Positions 7,390 to 15,385 of a DNA stretch of 64,000 nt are shown one piece after another. The notes beneath the pieces are model-generated. The model ran no database searches and was not told the origin of the DNA. It worked only from the letters and a program-made list of their open reading frames with translations. The stretch lies in contig NZ_LDJX01000001.1 of NCBI RefSeq assembly GCF_001306415.1, positions 124,001 through 188,000 of the forward strand, written 5' to 3'. The DNA comes from Croceitalea dokdonensis DOKDO 023. Its GTDB lineage: Bacteria; Bacteroidota; Bacteroidia; Flavobacteriales; Flavobacteriaceae. Each line of letters begins with the position of its first letter. The first letter of the stretch is position 1. Position numbers and translations under genes: made by a program.

Positions 7390-9138
7390 ATGAAGCAATC
7401 CGTTATTCCTTCCGCCAAAATGGTCGTTGCCGCTTGTAAGTCCAAGGGTATCCGTGATATTGTCATTTCCCCTGGCTCTAGAAATGCGCCGTTGACCTTA
7501 AGTTTTTCAAAAAATACATTTTTCAACTGTTACAGTATCGTGGATGAACGTAGTGCGGCATTCTTTGCTTTGGGCATGTCCCAACAGCAAAAGCGTCCGG
7601 TGGCACTGGTTTGTACCTCCGGAAGTGCCCTACTCAATTATTACCCAGCGATAGCGGAAGCTTTCTACAGTACAATCCCCTTGATTGTGATTTCAGCAGA
7701 TAGGCCACCTTATAAAATTGATGTTGGTGATGGCCAGACCATACGCCAGGATAATGTTTTTCAAAGACATATTGGGTATTCTGCAAACCTTAAATTAGAT
7801 GTTTCCCATGCGGTAGGGCGGATAGAACGGTATGCACCCTATTTATTGCAAACTGGGCAGTCCAAAATTGAAAGGTACAACAGGAAGGAATTGAACCAGG
7901 CCTTTAATGTTGCCTTTATGAGCAAGCTACCCGTTCATATCAATGTTCCTTTTGAAGAGCCTTTGTATGATTTGGAAGAGGGAGAACATTTAGATTTTAA
8001 TTCCGCCGACACTAAAATAACAAGTCAAGAACCACTGGGTTTTGAGGAAGACTTAGGCTCCTTAAAACAACTATGGCGTAAAGCAGGGAAGAAAATGGTT
8101 TTGGTAGGGGTAAATCATCCAAACACGATTGAGAGAGAATTAATTGAGCGGTTGGGCAATGACGCTTCCGTGGTGGTTTTTACGGAAACCACCTCCAATT
8201 TACATCACCCAAATTTTTTTCCGAGTATTGACAGTATTATTTTTCCCATAGAAAAGTCGGAACATCAACACAAACTGTTTAAGGAATTACAGCCCGATAT
8301 TCTATTAACTTTTGGAGGTTTGGTGGTGTCCAAAAAGGTGAAGGCATTCTTGCGCAACTATACCCCAAAACAGCATTGGCATATAGATGGGATGAAGGCA
8401 TTGGACACCTACTTTTGTTTGTCAAAACACTTTAGGACCAACCCCAACGCTATGTTGAAAATTCTTCTTTCAGAGACGGATAATTCGCAAAGTGATTATT
8501 TTAAGCAATGGCACCAAGTAAAGCGCAACTATGAACGTAAGCGTGCCGCGTACTTAAAACAAATTGGGTTCTCAGACTTTTTGGTTTTTGATATACTCTT
8601 AAGCACTATCCCGGACAAGTACCAGGTGCACCTGGCCAATAGTTCTACAGTGCGCTATGCCCAACTGTTTGATATGAACCCTACCCTAGGTGTTTTTTGT
8701 AACCGGGGAACAAGCGGGATTGACGGCTCTACCTCTACGGCTGTTGGGGGAGCTATTTATGATAGCAACCCTACCGTTTTGATTTCTGGCGACCTCAGTT
8801 TTTTTTACGATAGTAACGCACTTTGGAACTCCTATTTACGAAAGGACTTTCGTATCATAATCATAAATAACAGTGGTGGCGGTATTTTTCGGATTTTACC
8901 GGGGAACGATGGCTCGGATACCTTTGAAACTTATTTTGAAACCGTTCAGAGCACAAATGCCTATCACCTTTGTAAGCAATTTGGGCTAATGTATAAAAGT
9001 GCAAATGATACTACGTCCCTAAGAGATGCTTTACATACGTTTTACGACGAGTCCGATTACCCAAAGGTCTTGGAAATCTTTACGCCCAGAAAGATCAATG
9101 ATAAAATTTTGCTTGGTTATTTTGATTTCATATCTTAG
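7390..9138 (+). CDS. menD: 2-succinyl-5-enolpyruvyl-6-hydroxy-3-cyclohexene-1-carboxylate synthase
   Basis: A 582-residue thiamine-diphosphate enzyme that joins isochorismate and the succinic semialdehyde derived from 2-oxoglutarate. The N-terminal PYR domain shows the SPGSRNAPL segment and the catalytic Glu53 in VDERSAAFFALG. The C-terminal PP domain has NRGTSGIDGSTSTAVG and the metal/cofactor motif SGDLSFFYDSNALWN followed by NNSGGGIFR. All are standard for MenD, and the length is normal. I chose the ATG at 7390 because the family begins a few residues ahead of this point; the in-frame TTG at 7369 would add seven unconserved residues. The DUF2853 gene follows after 34 bases. Confidence 0.95.
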   Translation: MKQSVIPSAKMVVAACKSKGIRDIVISPGSRNAPLTLSFSKNTFFNCYSIVDERSAAFFALGMSQQQKRPVALVCTSGSALLNYYPAIAEAFYSTIPLIVISADRPPYKIDVGDGQTIRQDNVFQRHIGYSANLKLDVSHAVGRIERYAPYLLQTGQSKIERYNRKELNQAFNVAFMSKLPVHINVPFEEPLYDLEEGEHLDFNSADTKITSQEPLGFEEDLGSLKQLWRKAGKKMVLVGVNHPNTIERELIERLGNDASVVVFTETTSNLHHPNFFPSIDSIIFPIEKSEHQHKLFKELQPDILLTFGGLVVSKKVKAFLRNYTPKQHWHIDGMKALDTYFCLSKHFRTNPNAMLKILLSETDNSQSDYFKQWHQVKRNYERKRAAYLKQIGFSDFLVFDILLSTIPDKYQVHLANSSTVRYAQLFDMNPTLGVFCNRGTSGIDGSTSTAVGGAIYDSNPTVLISGDLSFFYDSNALWNSYLRKDFRIIIINNSGGGIFRILPGNDGSDTFETYFETVQSTNAYHLCKQFGLMYKSANDTTSLRDALHTFYDESDYPKVLEIFTPRKINDKILLGYFDFIS

Positions 9139-9172
9139 ACACAATGAACATTAATCTAGAACACTGACAATT

Positions 9173-9514
9173 ATGAGTAAAAGAGACGAATTAGTGGCAA
9201 AGTATGCCGAGGATATCAAAAGCAAGTTTGGTGAAACGCCTGATATGGATTTGTTGAACAAAGTAGCCGTAGGTTTGGGTCCAGCAATATACAATTTGGA
9301 CGCATCAAAAGTTTCTGGTAGTGATGATAAGGAATTGGAAACGGTAAAAAAGAACTTTTTAATGAAAAAATTAGGTTTGGCAGACAGCCCAGCCTTAATG
9401 GAAGCCATTAACTCGGTGATAGAGAAATATGGTAAATCAGAAAAAAACAAGCACAGGGCGGTAATTTATTACCAGTTGGCAAAGCATTTTGGCAAAGAGT
9501 CTGTTTACAATTAA
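9173..9514 (+). CDS. DUF2853 family protein
   Basis: A 113-residue soluble, probably helical protein. It matches what I know of the DUF2853 family: MSKRDELVAKYAEDIK at the start, a central KVAVGLGPAIYNLDAS, and a C-terminal Lys-rich helix with YYQLAKHFGKE. No function is established for this family that I can name. In flavobacteria it commonly sits directly after menD, as here. It ends a transcription unit, since a strong hairpin terminator follows 22 bases after the stop. Confidence 0.8.
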   Translation: MSKRDELVAKYAEDIKSKFGETPDMDLLNKVAVGLGPAIYNLDASKVSGSDDKELETVKKNFLMKKLGLADSPALMEAINSVIEKYGKSEKNKHRAVIYYQLAKHFGKESVYN

Positions 9515-9536
9515 AGAGTTGAAAACATCAAATAAA

Positions 9537-9567
9537 CCGTCCTAAAATTTTTAGGGCGGTTTTTTTT
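9537..9567 (+). terminator. Rho-independent terminator after the DUF2853 gene
   Basis: An 11-bp stem (CCGTCCTAAAA with TTTTAGGGCGG, one G-T pair) around a one-base gap is followed by eight T residues. It separates the thioesterase-menF-menD-DUF2853 unit from the S1-domain gene. The loop is very tight, so the top A-T pairs are probably open. Confidence 0.85.
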
Positions 9568-9601
9568 ATTCAATTTTGAGGTGCAAAGCTTAAACCGTAG
9601 C

Positions 9602-10432
9602 ATGATACAATTAGGTAATTATAATGATTTAAGAGTAGATAGGAGTACTAGTGTAGGTTTATTTTTATCGGATGACGAGGGCACAGAAATTCTTCTGCCC
9701 AATAAATACGTACCGGAAAATATTCAATTAGATGAGGTAATTACCGTGTTTTGTTATTTGGACCATCAGGAGCGACCAGTTGCAACCACCTTAAAACCTG
9801 AAATAAAGAGAAATGGTTTTGCGTTTTTAAAAGTGGCCGAAGTCAACCAGATAGGCGCATTTTTAGATTGGGGTCTTGAAAAACATCTTTTGGTGCCGTT
9901 TAGTGAGCAGCGTGTAAAAATGGAACAAGGAAGGCGCTATATTGTACACTGCTATCTAGACGACAAAACCTTTAGACTAGTGGGTTCTGCCAAAATAGAC
10001 CGATTTTTTAAGAATGAAGAGACTACCTTAACGCCTAACGACCAAGTGTCCCTTTTGGTAAGTAGGCATACGGATTTAGGCTGGGAGGTCATTGTGGACA
10101 ACGCTTATAAAGGTCTTATTTTTCATAGTGACAACCACCAGGACCTGGCTGTTGGTAAGTCTTTAACCGGTTACGTGAAAAACGTAAGGCCAGATTTTAA
10201 AATTGATGTTGCATTGGCACCGATAGGTGCAGCGATGTTGGAAGGTACTGCTGCAACCATTCTTGCTGCGCTGGTGAAAGCCAACGGATTTTTACCCCTA
10301 CATGATAAATCTGCGCCGGAGGATATTAGAAATCAACTTAAAATGAGTAAAAAGGCTTTTAAAAAAGGCGTTGGCGTGCTATACAAGGAACGCAAAATCG
10401 AAATTCAAGAAAATGGGATAAACCTAGTTTAA
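9602..10432 (+). CDS. S1-domain RNA-binding protein, CvfB family
   Basis: A 276-residue cytoplasmic protein of the CvfB/YitL type: tandem S1-like OB folds and a C-terminal winged-helix region. Visible S1 features are FAFLKVAEVNQIGAFLDWGL near residues 79-98 and GLIFHSDNHQDLAVGKSLTG in the third repeat. The C-terminal SKKAFKKGVGVLYKERKIEI is a family hallmark. CvfB proteins are thought to bind RNA; the role here is unknown. I chose ATG 9602 (MIQLGNYNDL); an in-frame GTG at 9581 is the alternative. In related genomes I expect menB next to this gene, but none follows here. Confidence 0.85.
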   Translation: MIQLGNYNDLRVDRSTSVGLFLSDDEGTEILLPNKYVPENIQLDEVITVFCYLDHQERPVATTLKPEIKRNGFAFLKVAEVNQIGAFLDWGLEKHLLVPFSEQRVKMEQGRRYIVHCYLDDKTFRLVGSAKIDRFFKNEETTLTPNDQVSLLVSRHTDLGWEVIVDNAYKGLIFHSDNHQDLAVGKSLTGYVKNVRPDFKIDVALAPIGAAMLEGTAATILAALVKANGFLPLHDKSAPEDIRNQLKMSKKAFKKGVGVLYKERKIEIQENGINLV

Positions 10433-10506
10433 ATTTCATTTTCTTGGCTTACGGAACGTTGAACGATAAAGACCGTTTTTAGATTTTTTTCTAAGCGCAA
10501 AACTTT

Positions 10507-10514
10507 TACTTTTG
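10507..10514 (+). promoter_or_regulatory. putative -7 box TACTTTTG, SPOR-like/menA unit
   Basis: TACTTTTG fits TAnnTTTG and lies 66 bases ahead of the start of the SPOR-like gene. The upstream region is T-rich but lacks a clear TTG -33 element. Confidence 0.4.
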
Positions 10515-10579
10515 TATTGGATAGATTGGTGTGGTAAATCATTATCTTTCAACCATTTCATTGTTCTAAAAGAAATTAT

Positions 10580-11179
10580 ATGCCCTTTATAGAAGAAAAC
10601 GATTTATTGGATTTACACAAGGATATTGAGAAATCCCAAATTATCAATGAACGCCTTTTGGACCAAATCAAGTACAAGAACAAAGACCTCAAAAAAATAC
10701 GTGTCCAAAGAAATATTTTTGCTGGTGTCGCCATTACGGTGCTTTTGGCCGTTTTTGGAATATATTCCTTCTATTCAGGCTTACGTACCTCCAACAATTT
10801 TAGGGGGCAAGAAACACTGGCAGAGGCTATTGATAGTATTGACACCTTTAGAAATAGAATAGACAATCTTAAGGCGCAGAATGAGGAATTGAGCTTGGTG
10901 AAGGAATTCTATTTGGCCAAAAAGTTTATTGAAAAAGAAAAAATATACTCTGTTCAGGTAAAGTCTTTTGTGGAAAATAACGCTACACTGGCCTCGGAAT
11001 CCCTGACCAATACCATGTTTGTTAAAACCAACCCTTTCTATGCCTATTCCCTTGGTGCTTTTGAAACATTGGAGGAAGCACAGTCTTTTAGAAAGCAATT
11101 GGTGCAAATGGGTTTTAATGATGCTTTTGTGGCCTCTTATAAAGATGGGAAACGGTTAAGGATTGAGCCATCTAACTAA
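10580..11179 (+). CDS. membrane-anchored coiled-coil protein with SPOR-like C-terminus
   Basis: A 199-residue bitopic inner-membrane protein. Residues 1-44 are charged and cytoplasmic-like, about 46-66 form one transmembrane helix (IFAGVAITVLLAVFGIYSF), about 75-115 are a likely coiled coil, and the end (IYSVQVKSF... YAYSLGAFETLEEAQSFRKQLVQMG ... DAFVASYKDGKRL) has the pattern of a SPOR peptidoglycan-binding domain, with paired strand-helix units. It would tether the membrane to the cell wall, perhaps at division or envelope sites. It starts 8 bases ahead of menA and is likely co-transcribed with it. The SPOR assignment is by pattern only. Confidence 0.65.
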   Translation: MPFIEENDLLDLHKDIEKSQIINERLLDQIKYKNKDLKKIRVQRNIFAGVAITVLLAVFGIYSFYSGLRTSNNFRGQETLAEAIDSIDTFRNRIDNLKAQNEELSLVKEFYLAKKFIEKEKIYSVQVKSFVENNATLASESLTNTMFVKTNPFYAYSLGAFETLEEAQSFRKQLVQMGFNDAFVASYKDGKRLRIEPSN

Positions 11180-11187
11180 TCCGTAGT

Positions 11188-12096
11188 TTGAAAACAGTAA
11201 AAGCCTGGGTAAGTGCAGCCAGATTAAGGACCCTTCCACTTTCCATATCGGGCATCGTGGTTGGTGCTGCTTTGGCTACAGCAAAAGGGGCTTTTGACGT
11301 GACCACTTTTTGGTTGGCTATCCTAACCACCATTGCGTTTCAGGTTACCTCAAATTTTGCCAATGATTACGGGGATGGAATCAAGGGAACGGATGCCAAC
11401 GATCGTATAGGGCCAATGCGTGCCCTGCAAAGCGGTAACCTAACAAAAAATCAGTTATTTAGGGGCATCTTGCTCAGTATATCCGTTAGCGTATTGCTTA
11501 CCGTGGCCGTAGTGATTCAGGCCTTTGGAATGCAGCAGTTAAAGTTGCTCATCCTATTTCTGTTGTTTGGTGGTTTTAGTATTTGGGCTGCCATAAAATA
11601 CACCATGGGGGATACACCTTATGGTTATCAGGGATTAGGCGATGTTTTTGTTTTTCTGTTCTTTGGGCTGTTGGGCGTCATGGGGACAACGTTTTTATTT
11701 ACCAAACACTTAGAGGTATTGGATGTCTTTCCTGCCATTGGGGTAGGCTTGTTGTGTGTAGGGGTACTCAATTTAAACAATCTTAGGGATATGGAGTCGG
11801 ACAAGAGGCACGGCAAACGCACTTTGGTGGTGAAAATGGGTTTCGCAGCAGGAAAAAAATACCATTATTGCCTTTTGGGATTCAGCGCAGTAAGTTTTAT
11901 CGTATACGCGATAGGCACGGCTAAGGACATATGGGACGCATCATATCTAATTGCATTTACACCTATTTTATGGCACTTGGCTACAGTAGTCAAAACAAAC
12001 GATCCGAGATTATTGGATAAGGAATTAAAAAAATTGGCATTAAGTACTTTTTTCCTTGCACTCACGTTCTATATTACACTAAATTATTTTTTGTAA
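11188..12096 (+). CDS. menA: 1,4-dihydroxy-2-naphthoate polyprenyltransferase
   Basis: A 302-residue integral membrane UbiA-family prenyltransferase that attaches the polyprenyl tail to dihydroxynaphthoate. The first Asp-rich motif, NDYGDGIKGTD, is near residues 57-67, and the second is NLRDMESDKRHGKRT near 198-212. About eight hydrophobic helices are visible, in keeping with the family. The start is a TTG at 11188, 8 bases after the preceding stop; the family N-terminus (WVSAARLRTLPLS) follows directly, so a later start is unlikely. The next gene, a response regulator, begins after 36 bases. Confidence 0.93.
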   Translation: MKTVKAWVSAARLRTLPLSISGIVVGAALATAKGAFDVTTFWLAILTTIAFQVTSNFANDYGDGIKGTDANDRIGPMRALQSGNLTKNQLFRGILLSISVSVLLTVAVVIQAFGMQQLKLLILFLLFGGFSIWAAIKYTMGDTPYGYQGLGDVFVFLFFGLLGVMGTTFLFTKHLEVLDVFPAIGVGLLCVGVLNLNNLRDMESDKRHGKRTLVVKMGFAAGKKYHYCLLGFSAVSFIVYAIGTAKDIWDASYLIAFTPILWHLATVVKTNDPRLLDKELKKLALSTFFLALTFYITLNYFL

Positions 12097-12132
12097 ATTT
12101 ATTTTTTAGTAAAAACTAAAACCAAACTAATT

Positions 12133-12891
12133 TTGGAACATCCCATTAAAATACTTATTGTCGAGGATAATGTTATTATTGCAGATGACATGCAATCCAT
12201 GTTGGAAGAGATTGGTTATGAAGTCGTTGACAATGTTATTGTTTACGAGCAGGCAATAGAGGTGTTAAAGAACAATCATGTTGATTTAGTGCTTATCGAC
12301 ATCATTTTAGCCTCGGACAAAACGGGAATAGACCTTGGTAAGCATATACGTGAACATTACAATATTCCTTTTATTTTTGTTACTTCCAACTCAGACAAGG
12401 CAACGGTGGAGAATGCTAAAACGGTAAAACCAGATGGTTATTTGGTAAAACCTTTTGAGCAGCAAGATTTGTATACGTCCATAGAGATTGCCCTTTCAAA
12501 TTTTAACTACTCCAAGAAATCGGAAAGCAAGGATATGGGTGCCAGTGCAGACGGTGATGCCTTTATGTCCAACTCCGTATTAAAGGATTCTATCTTTGTT
12601 AAAAAACAACATTTGTATTACCGGATTCAATTTGGGGATATCCAATTTATTAAAGCAGATAATGTCTATTTAGAAGTGAACACCGTAGATAAGAAGTTTC
12701 TGGTACGATCTCCTTTAAAGGATTATTTGGAAAAATTACCAAAAAACAAATTCTACAGGGCGCACAAGTCTTACATTGTTAATGTGGACCATATAGATGC
12801 CATAAATTCAAAGGATATCATGATAAACAATACCCTTATCCCCATATCCAAGGATTTTAAGGAATTTATCATTTCTTCCATGAACTCATAG
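12133..12891 (+). CDS. LytTR-family response regulator
   Basis: A 252-residue regulator with an N-terminal receiver domain and a C-terminal LytTR DNA-binding domain. Receiver residues are Glu11/Asp12, phospho-acceptor Asp56 (DLVLIDIIL), Thr84 and Lys106 (VKPFE). LytTR residues run from about 153 to 250 (DIQFIKADNVYLEV, then FYRAHKSYIVNVDHI). The start is a TTG at 12133, because the receiver domain begins at once and no upstream ATG exists. The sensor kinase at 13215 is the likely partner but is transcribed separately, since a terminator follows this gene. It lies between menA and menC; whether it controls menaquinone genes is not shown. Confidence 0.9.
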   Translation: MEHPIKILIVEDNVIIADDMQSMLEEIGYEVVDNVIVYEQAIEVLKNNHVDLVLIDIILASDKTGIDLGKHIREHYNIPFIFVTSNSDKATVENAKTVKPDGYLVKPFEQQDLYTSIEIALSNFNYSKKSESKDMGASADGDAFMSNSVLKDSIFVKKQHLYYRIQFGDIQFIKADNVYLEVNTVDKKFLVRSPLKDYLEKLPKNKFYRAHKSYIVNVDHIDAINSKDIMINNTLIPISKDFKEFIISSMNS

Positions 12892-12916
12892 CAATACGTT
12901 TAATTGATAGTTAAAA

Positions 12917-12945
12917 GCATATCAAGGTTTGATATGTTTTTTTTT
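12917..12945 (+). terminator. Rho-independent terminator after the LytTR regulator
   Basis: GCATATCAA (12917-12925) pairs with TTGATATGT (12929-12937), with a GGT loop, and a run of nine T residues follows. It separates the regulator gene from the sensor kinase region. Confidence 0.8.
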
Positions 12946-13090
12946 GCTCGGTTAGGATTCGATGGATGTTTTGTTGTCGACGAAAAACACAAAACATCGA
13001 TAAAAAGCATATTCGCCAATATCATTTTAATTTTCACAACATAAATGGGAAGTTTCACAACAATTTCCATTAGCGTTTTTAGGTACACTA

Positions 13091-13098
13091 TACCTTTG
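13091..13098 (+). promoter_or_regulatory. putative -7 box TACCTTTG in the regulator/kinase gap
   Basis: TACCTTTG fits TAnnTTTG. It is the only good promoter-like box in the 323-base gap between the regulator and the kinase, and lies about 117 bases ahead of the kinase start. A complete terminator-like hairpin lies between it and the kinase. Confidence 0.4.
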
Positions 13099-13103
13099 AA
13101 TTA

Positions 13104-13182
13104 AATTCAAGACCCCAATCTTGTAAACCTACTACAATGCTATTCAAAAAGACCATATGGAAGTCTGTATGGTCTTTTTTTT
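13104..13182 (+). ncRNA. candidate short RNA or attenuated leader ahead of the sensor kinase
   Basis: Between the -7 box at 13091-13098 and the hairpin/T-run ending at 13182 lies a segment of about 79 bases with no open frame of note. Transcription from the box would yield a short RNA ending in the hairpin, or a kinase leader whose read-through is controlled there. The remaining part of the gap (12946-13090) shows nothing I can name. Prediction only, from the promoter-terminator pair. Confidence 0.35.
13149..13182 (+). terminator. hairpin plus T-run ahead of the sensor kinase
   Basis: AAGACCATA (13149-13157) pairs with TATGGTCTT (13168-13176), with a 10-base loop, and the run continues to eight T residues. 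It has no protein gene directly upstream, because the regulator already has its own terminator, so it may be an attenuator or the end of a small RNA. Confidence 0.75.
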
Positions 13183-13214
13183 GATAATATTTATACGTAT
13201 TAGGCGTTTTGAAG

Positions 13215-15206
13215 ATGAATAGCAATAAAATAATCAAGATGGAAATTAAATCAATGCTTAAGGTTTTTACTTGTGCATTGTTTTTCACCACCTCTTCCCT
13301 TACCCTGCTAGCCCAGAAAGATAGCATAGGCATATCCGCCCTAGAAAAATTTAAGAGGGCACCGGACCTAAATGCAAGGGCAACTTCTTTTTACGTCACT
13401 CCAAACAGGTATTCCGTAAATTCTGCATACGATTGGTTGGAGACTGTGAACGTTTACCTGGATAGCGCAAAAAAAATACAGGATACTTCCGCCATGTTAA
13501 GTTACCAACTCATGCAGTCCCAACTCTATAATGATATTGGGGATTTTGATAAGAGCGTGGCATTGGCCAAAGAAGTGATGGCCGTGAATGATACGGTAAA
13601 CAATGTCTTATCCAAACGTGCACTTATCTTGCTTGATGAAAACTATGGAAAGCTTCAACTTTACGATAAACAGATAGAGGCAAGGGAAGCAATGAGGGAT
13701 AGGGGCATCATAGAGGAAGTTAGCTTTTATGATATTTATGCCAATATGGGGCTTTACCGTAAGGCTATGAAAGAATATATCCGCACCGTGGGCACCACCA
13801 TACCGGACGGAGACGTTTTTGCTAAGGCCAAACACCATAATAAGGTGGGCCAGTTTTTAAAATTGGACGAATCACCCTCAACGGCGATTAACGAATTTAA
13901 AAAAGCCTTGGGTTATTTAGAGGTATACGTAAACGATATCTCTGAGGTGAAGACCCAAAAAGATATTTTTGAAAGCGAGTTTTTAAAGGCAGAGATTGAA
14001 GGTCATATAGGTCAGTGCTACGTAAAGCAAAAAGAGTATCTAGAGGCAATTTCCTTATTACAAAATAGCTCGGACAAGTTAAAAACCTATGTGGGCGATA
14101 CCTTTAAGGGACAATTGGTAGATAATGCCCTTTATTTTGCAGAAGCACACCTCCAATTAGATAATAACAAAACCGCTAAAAACACCTTGGAAGGGATTAG
14201 AGCTCCCCAAACCATTAAACAAGAAATCTCTTTAAACAAATTGTTGGCCACCTATTATGACAAGATAGAGAATTACAAAAGTGCCGCACAATACTACAAG
14301 AAAAATGAACGCATTACAGACTCATTAAACGCTATTGAAAATACCGTTTTAAAACAGCAATTGGTGGCTATTGTAGGAACGTCTGACCTTGATAACTCCA
14401 GAAAGCTCATACGGGAACAGAAATTGGCAAACGAACGTTTTAGAAATGAAATACAAGCTAAGGACGAACGGATTTTTTTGGTGTATATTTCATTGGTATT
14501 CATCCTTTTAGGATTTGCGGGCTTGGTTTTTGCCTATGTAAAAAGTATCAAGAACCAACGATTGATTGCAGAACAAAAACACCTGATAGAAAACTCCCTA
14601 CGGGAAAAGGATTCATTGCTCAAGGAAATTCACCACCGGGTAAAGAACAATTTACAGATGGTTTCCAGCCTCTTAAGCCTACAAACCAGAAACACCAAGA
14701 GCAAGGCCGCCATTGTAGCTTTGGAAGAGGGTAAAAGTAGGGTTAAGGCCATGGCACTGATACATCAGAAACTTTATCAGAATGATGACCTTTCTTTTAT
14801 AGAAATGCAAGGGTATATAGAAAGCCTGATCAACAGTGTCCAATCCGTCTATAAAAAAGGCGGACATAACATTAACATTACCATAGATGCGGAGGGTACG
14901 GAATTGGATATTGACCGCGCCATTCCTTTTGGTCTCATATTGAACGAATTGGTTTCCAATACTTTTAAATATGCCTTTCCAGATGGTGACGAGAATGGTA
15001 AGATTTACATTCATCTTAGAAAAAATGGCGACCGTGGGTATTTTGAGTATTCGGATAATGGGGTAGGCCTTGCAGGGGATTTTGACCAGAATACCAATGG
15101 TTCCATGGGCTTGCGTTTGATCAACCGCTTGGTCAATCAACTTCAATCAAAGCTCAACATAGATAAATCCAAAGAAGGCGTTAGGTTTTGGTTCGATTTT
15201 AAATAG
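13215..15206 (+). CDS. TPR-containing sensor histidine kinase (HisKA_2 type)
   Basis: A protein of about 663 residues. It has a signal-like N-terminus (hydrophobic residues about 17-34, then LLAQ), a long extracytoplasmic helical region with TPR-like repeats, one transmembrane helix near residues 419-442 (LVYISLVFILLGFAGLVFAY), a short coiled coil, and a kinase core. The phospho-acceptor box is KEIHHRVKNNLQMVSSLLSL with His473/474. The ATPase domain shows LILNELVSNTFKYAFP, SDNGVGL and GSMGLRLINRL. Kinases of this type often pair with LytTR regulators in Bacteroidota, which fits the gene at 12133. The start could be ATG 13215 or 13239; a TTG at 13209 is also in frame. A terminator-like hairpin lies just upstream. 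Confidence 0.88.
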   Translation: MNSNKIIKMEIKSMLKVFTCALFFTTSSLTLLAQKDSIGISALEKFKRAPDLNARATSFYVTPNRYSVNSAYDWLETVNVYLDSAKKIQDTSAMLSYQLMQSQLYNDIGDFDKSVALAKEVMAVNDTVNNVLSKRALILLDENYGKLQLYDKQIEAREAMRDRGIIEEVSFYDIYANMGLYRKAMKEYIRTVGTTIPDGDVFAKAKHHNKVGQFLKLDESPSTAINEFKKALGYLEVYVNDISEVKTQKDIFESEFLKAEIEGHIGQCYVKQKEYLEAISLLQNSSDKLKTYVGDTFKGQLVDNALYFAEAHLQLDNNKTAKNTLEGIRAPQTIKQEISLNKLLATYYDKIENYKSAAQYYKKNERITDSLNAIENTVLKQQLVAIVGTSDLDNSRKLIREQKLANERFRNEIQAKDERIFLVYISLVFILLGFAGLVFAYVKSIKNQRLIAEQKHLIENSLREKDSLLKEIHHRVKNNLQMVSSLLSLQTRNTKSKAAIVALEEGKSRVKAMALIHQKLYQNDDLSFIEMQGYIESLINSVQSVYKKGGHNINITIDAEGTELDIDRAIPFGLILNELVSNTFKYAFPDGDENGKIYIHLRKNGDRGYFEYSDNGVGLAGDFDQNTNGSMGLRLINRLVNQLQSKLNIDKSKEGVRFWFDFK

Positions 15207-15267
15207 GACCCCCTAATTAGCATTTCCCTTTAAGTTTTCCTAAACTGTTTTGAAATCCTGGCAATTG

Positions 15268-15299
15268 TTGCGTTATAGTCCTAAATATGGGTAATTTTG
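15268..15299 (+). promoter_or_regulatory. putative promoter of the menC-CPBP-menE unit
   Basis: TTG at 15268-15270, a 21-base spacer and TAATTTTG at 15292-15299 match the Bacteroidota TTG / TAnnTTTG arrangement. Transcription would begin near 15303-15306, directly ahead of the hairpin at 15311, giving a leader of about 80 bases to the menC start. Confidence 0.5.
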
Positions 15300-15310
15300 A
15301 TATCTGTTCC

Positions 15311-15335
15311 TAGGGTGGTTGCCACCCTATTTTTT
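15311..15335 (+). terminator. Rho-independent terminator between the sensor kinase and menC
   Basis: TAGGGTGG (15311-15318) pairs with CCACCCTA (15322-15329) around a TTG loop, followed by six T residues. It can end the kinase transcript, but it also lies a few bases downstream of the start expected for the promoter at 15268-15299, so it may act on the menC message. Confidence 0.85.
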
Positions 15336-15385
15336 GAGTCAATTTTAAAAAGTAATTTATCCTTAGTTAAAAAGCATTACCACGG

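Noticed and set aside
12128-12135. TAATTTTG ahead of the LytTR regulator
   Set aside because: The last three bases are the regulator's own TTG start codon, so a promoter here could not make a message containing that start.
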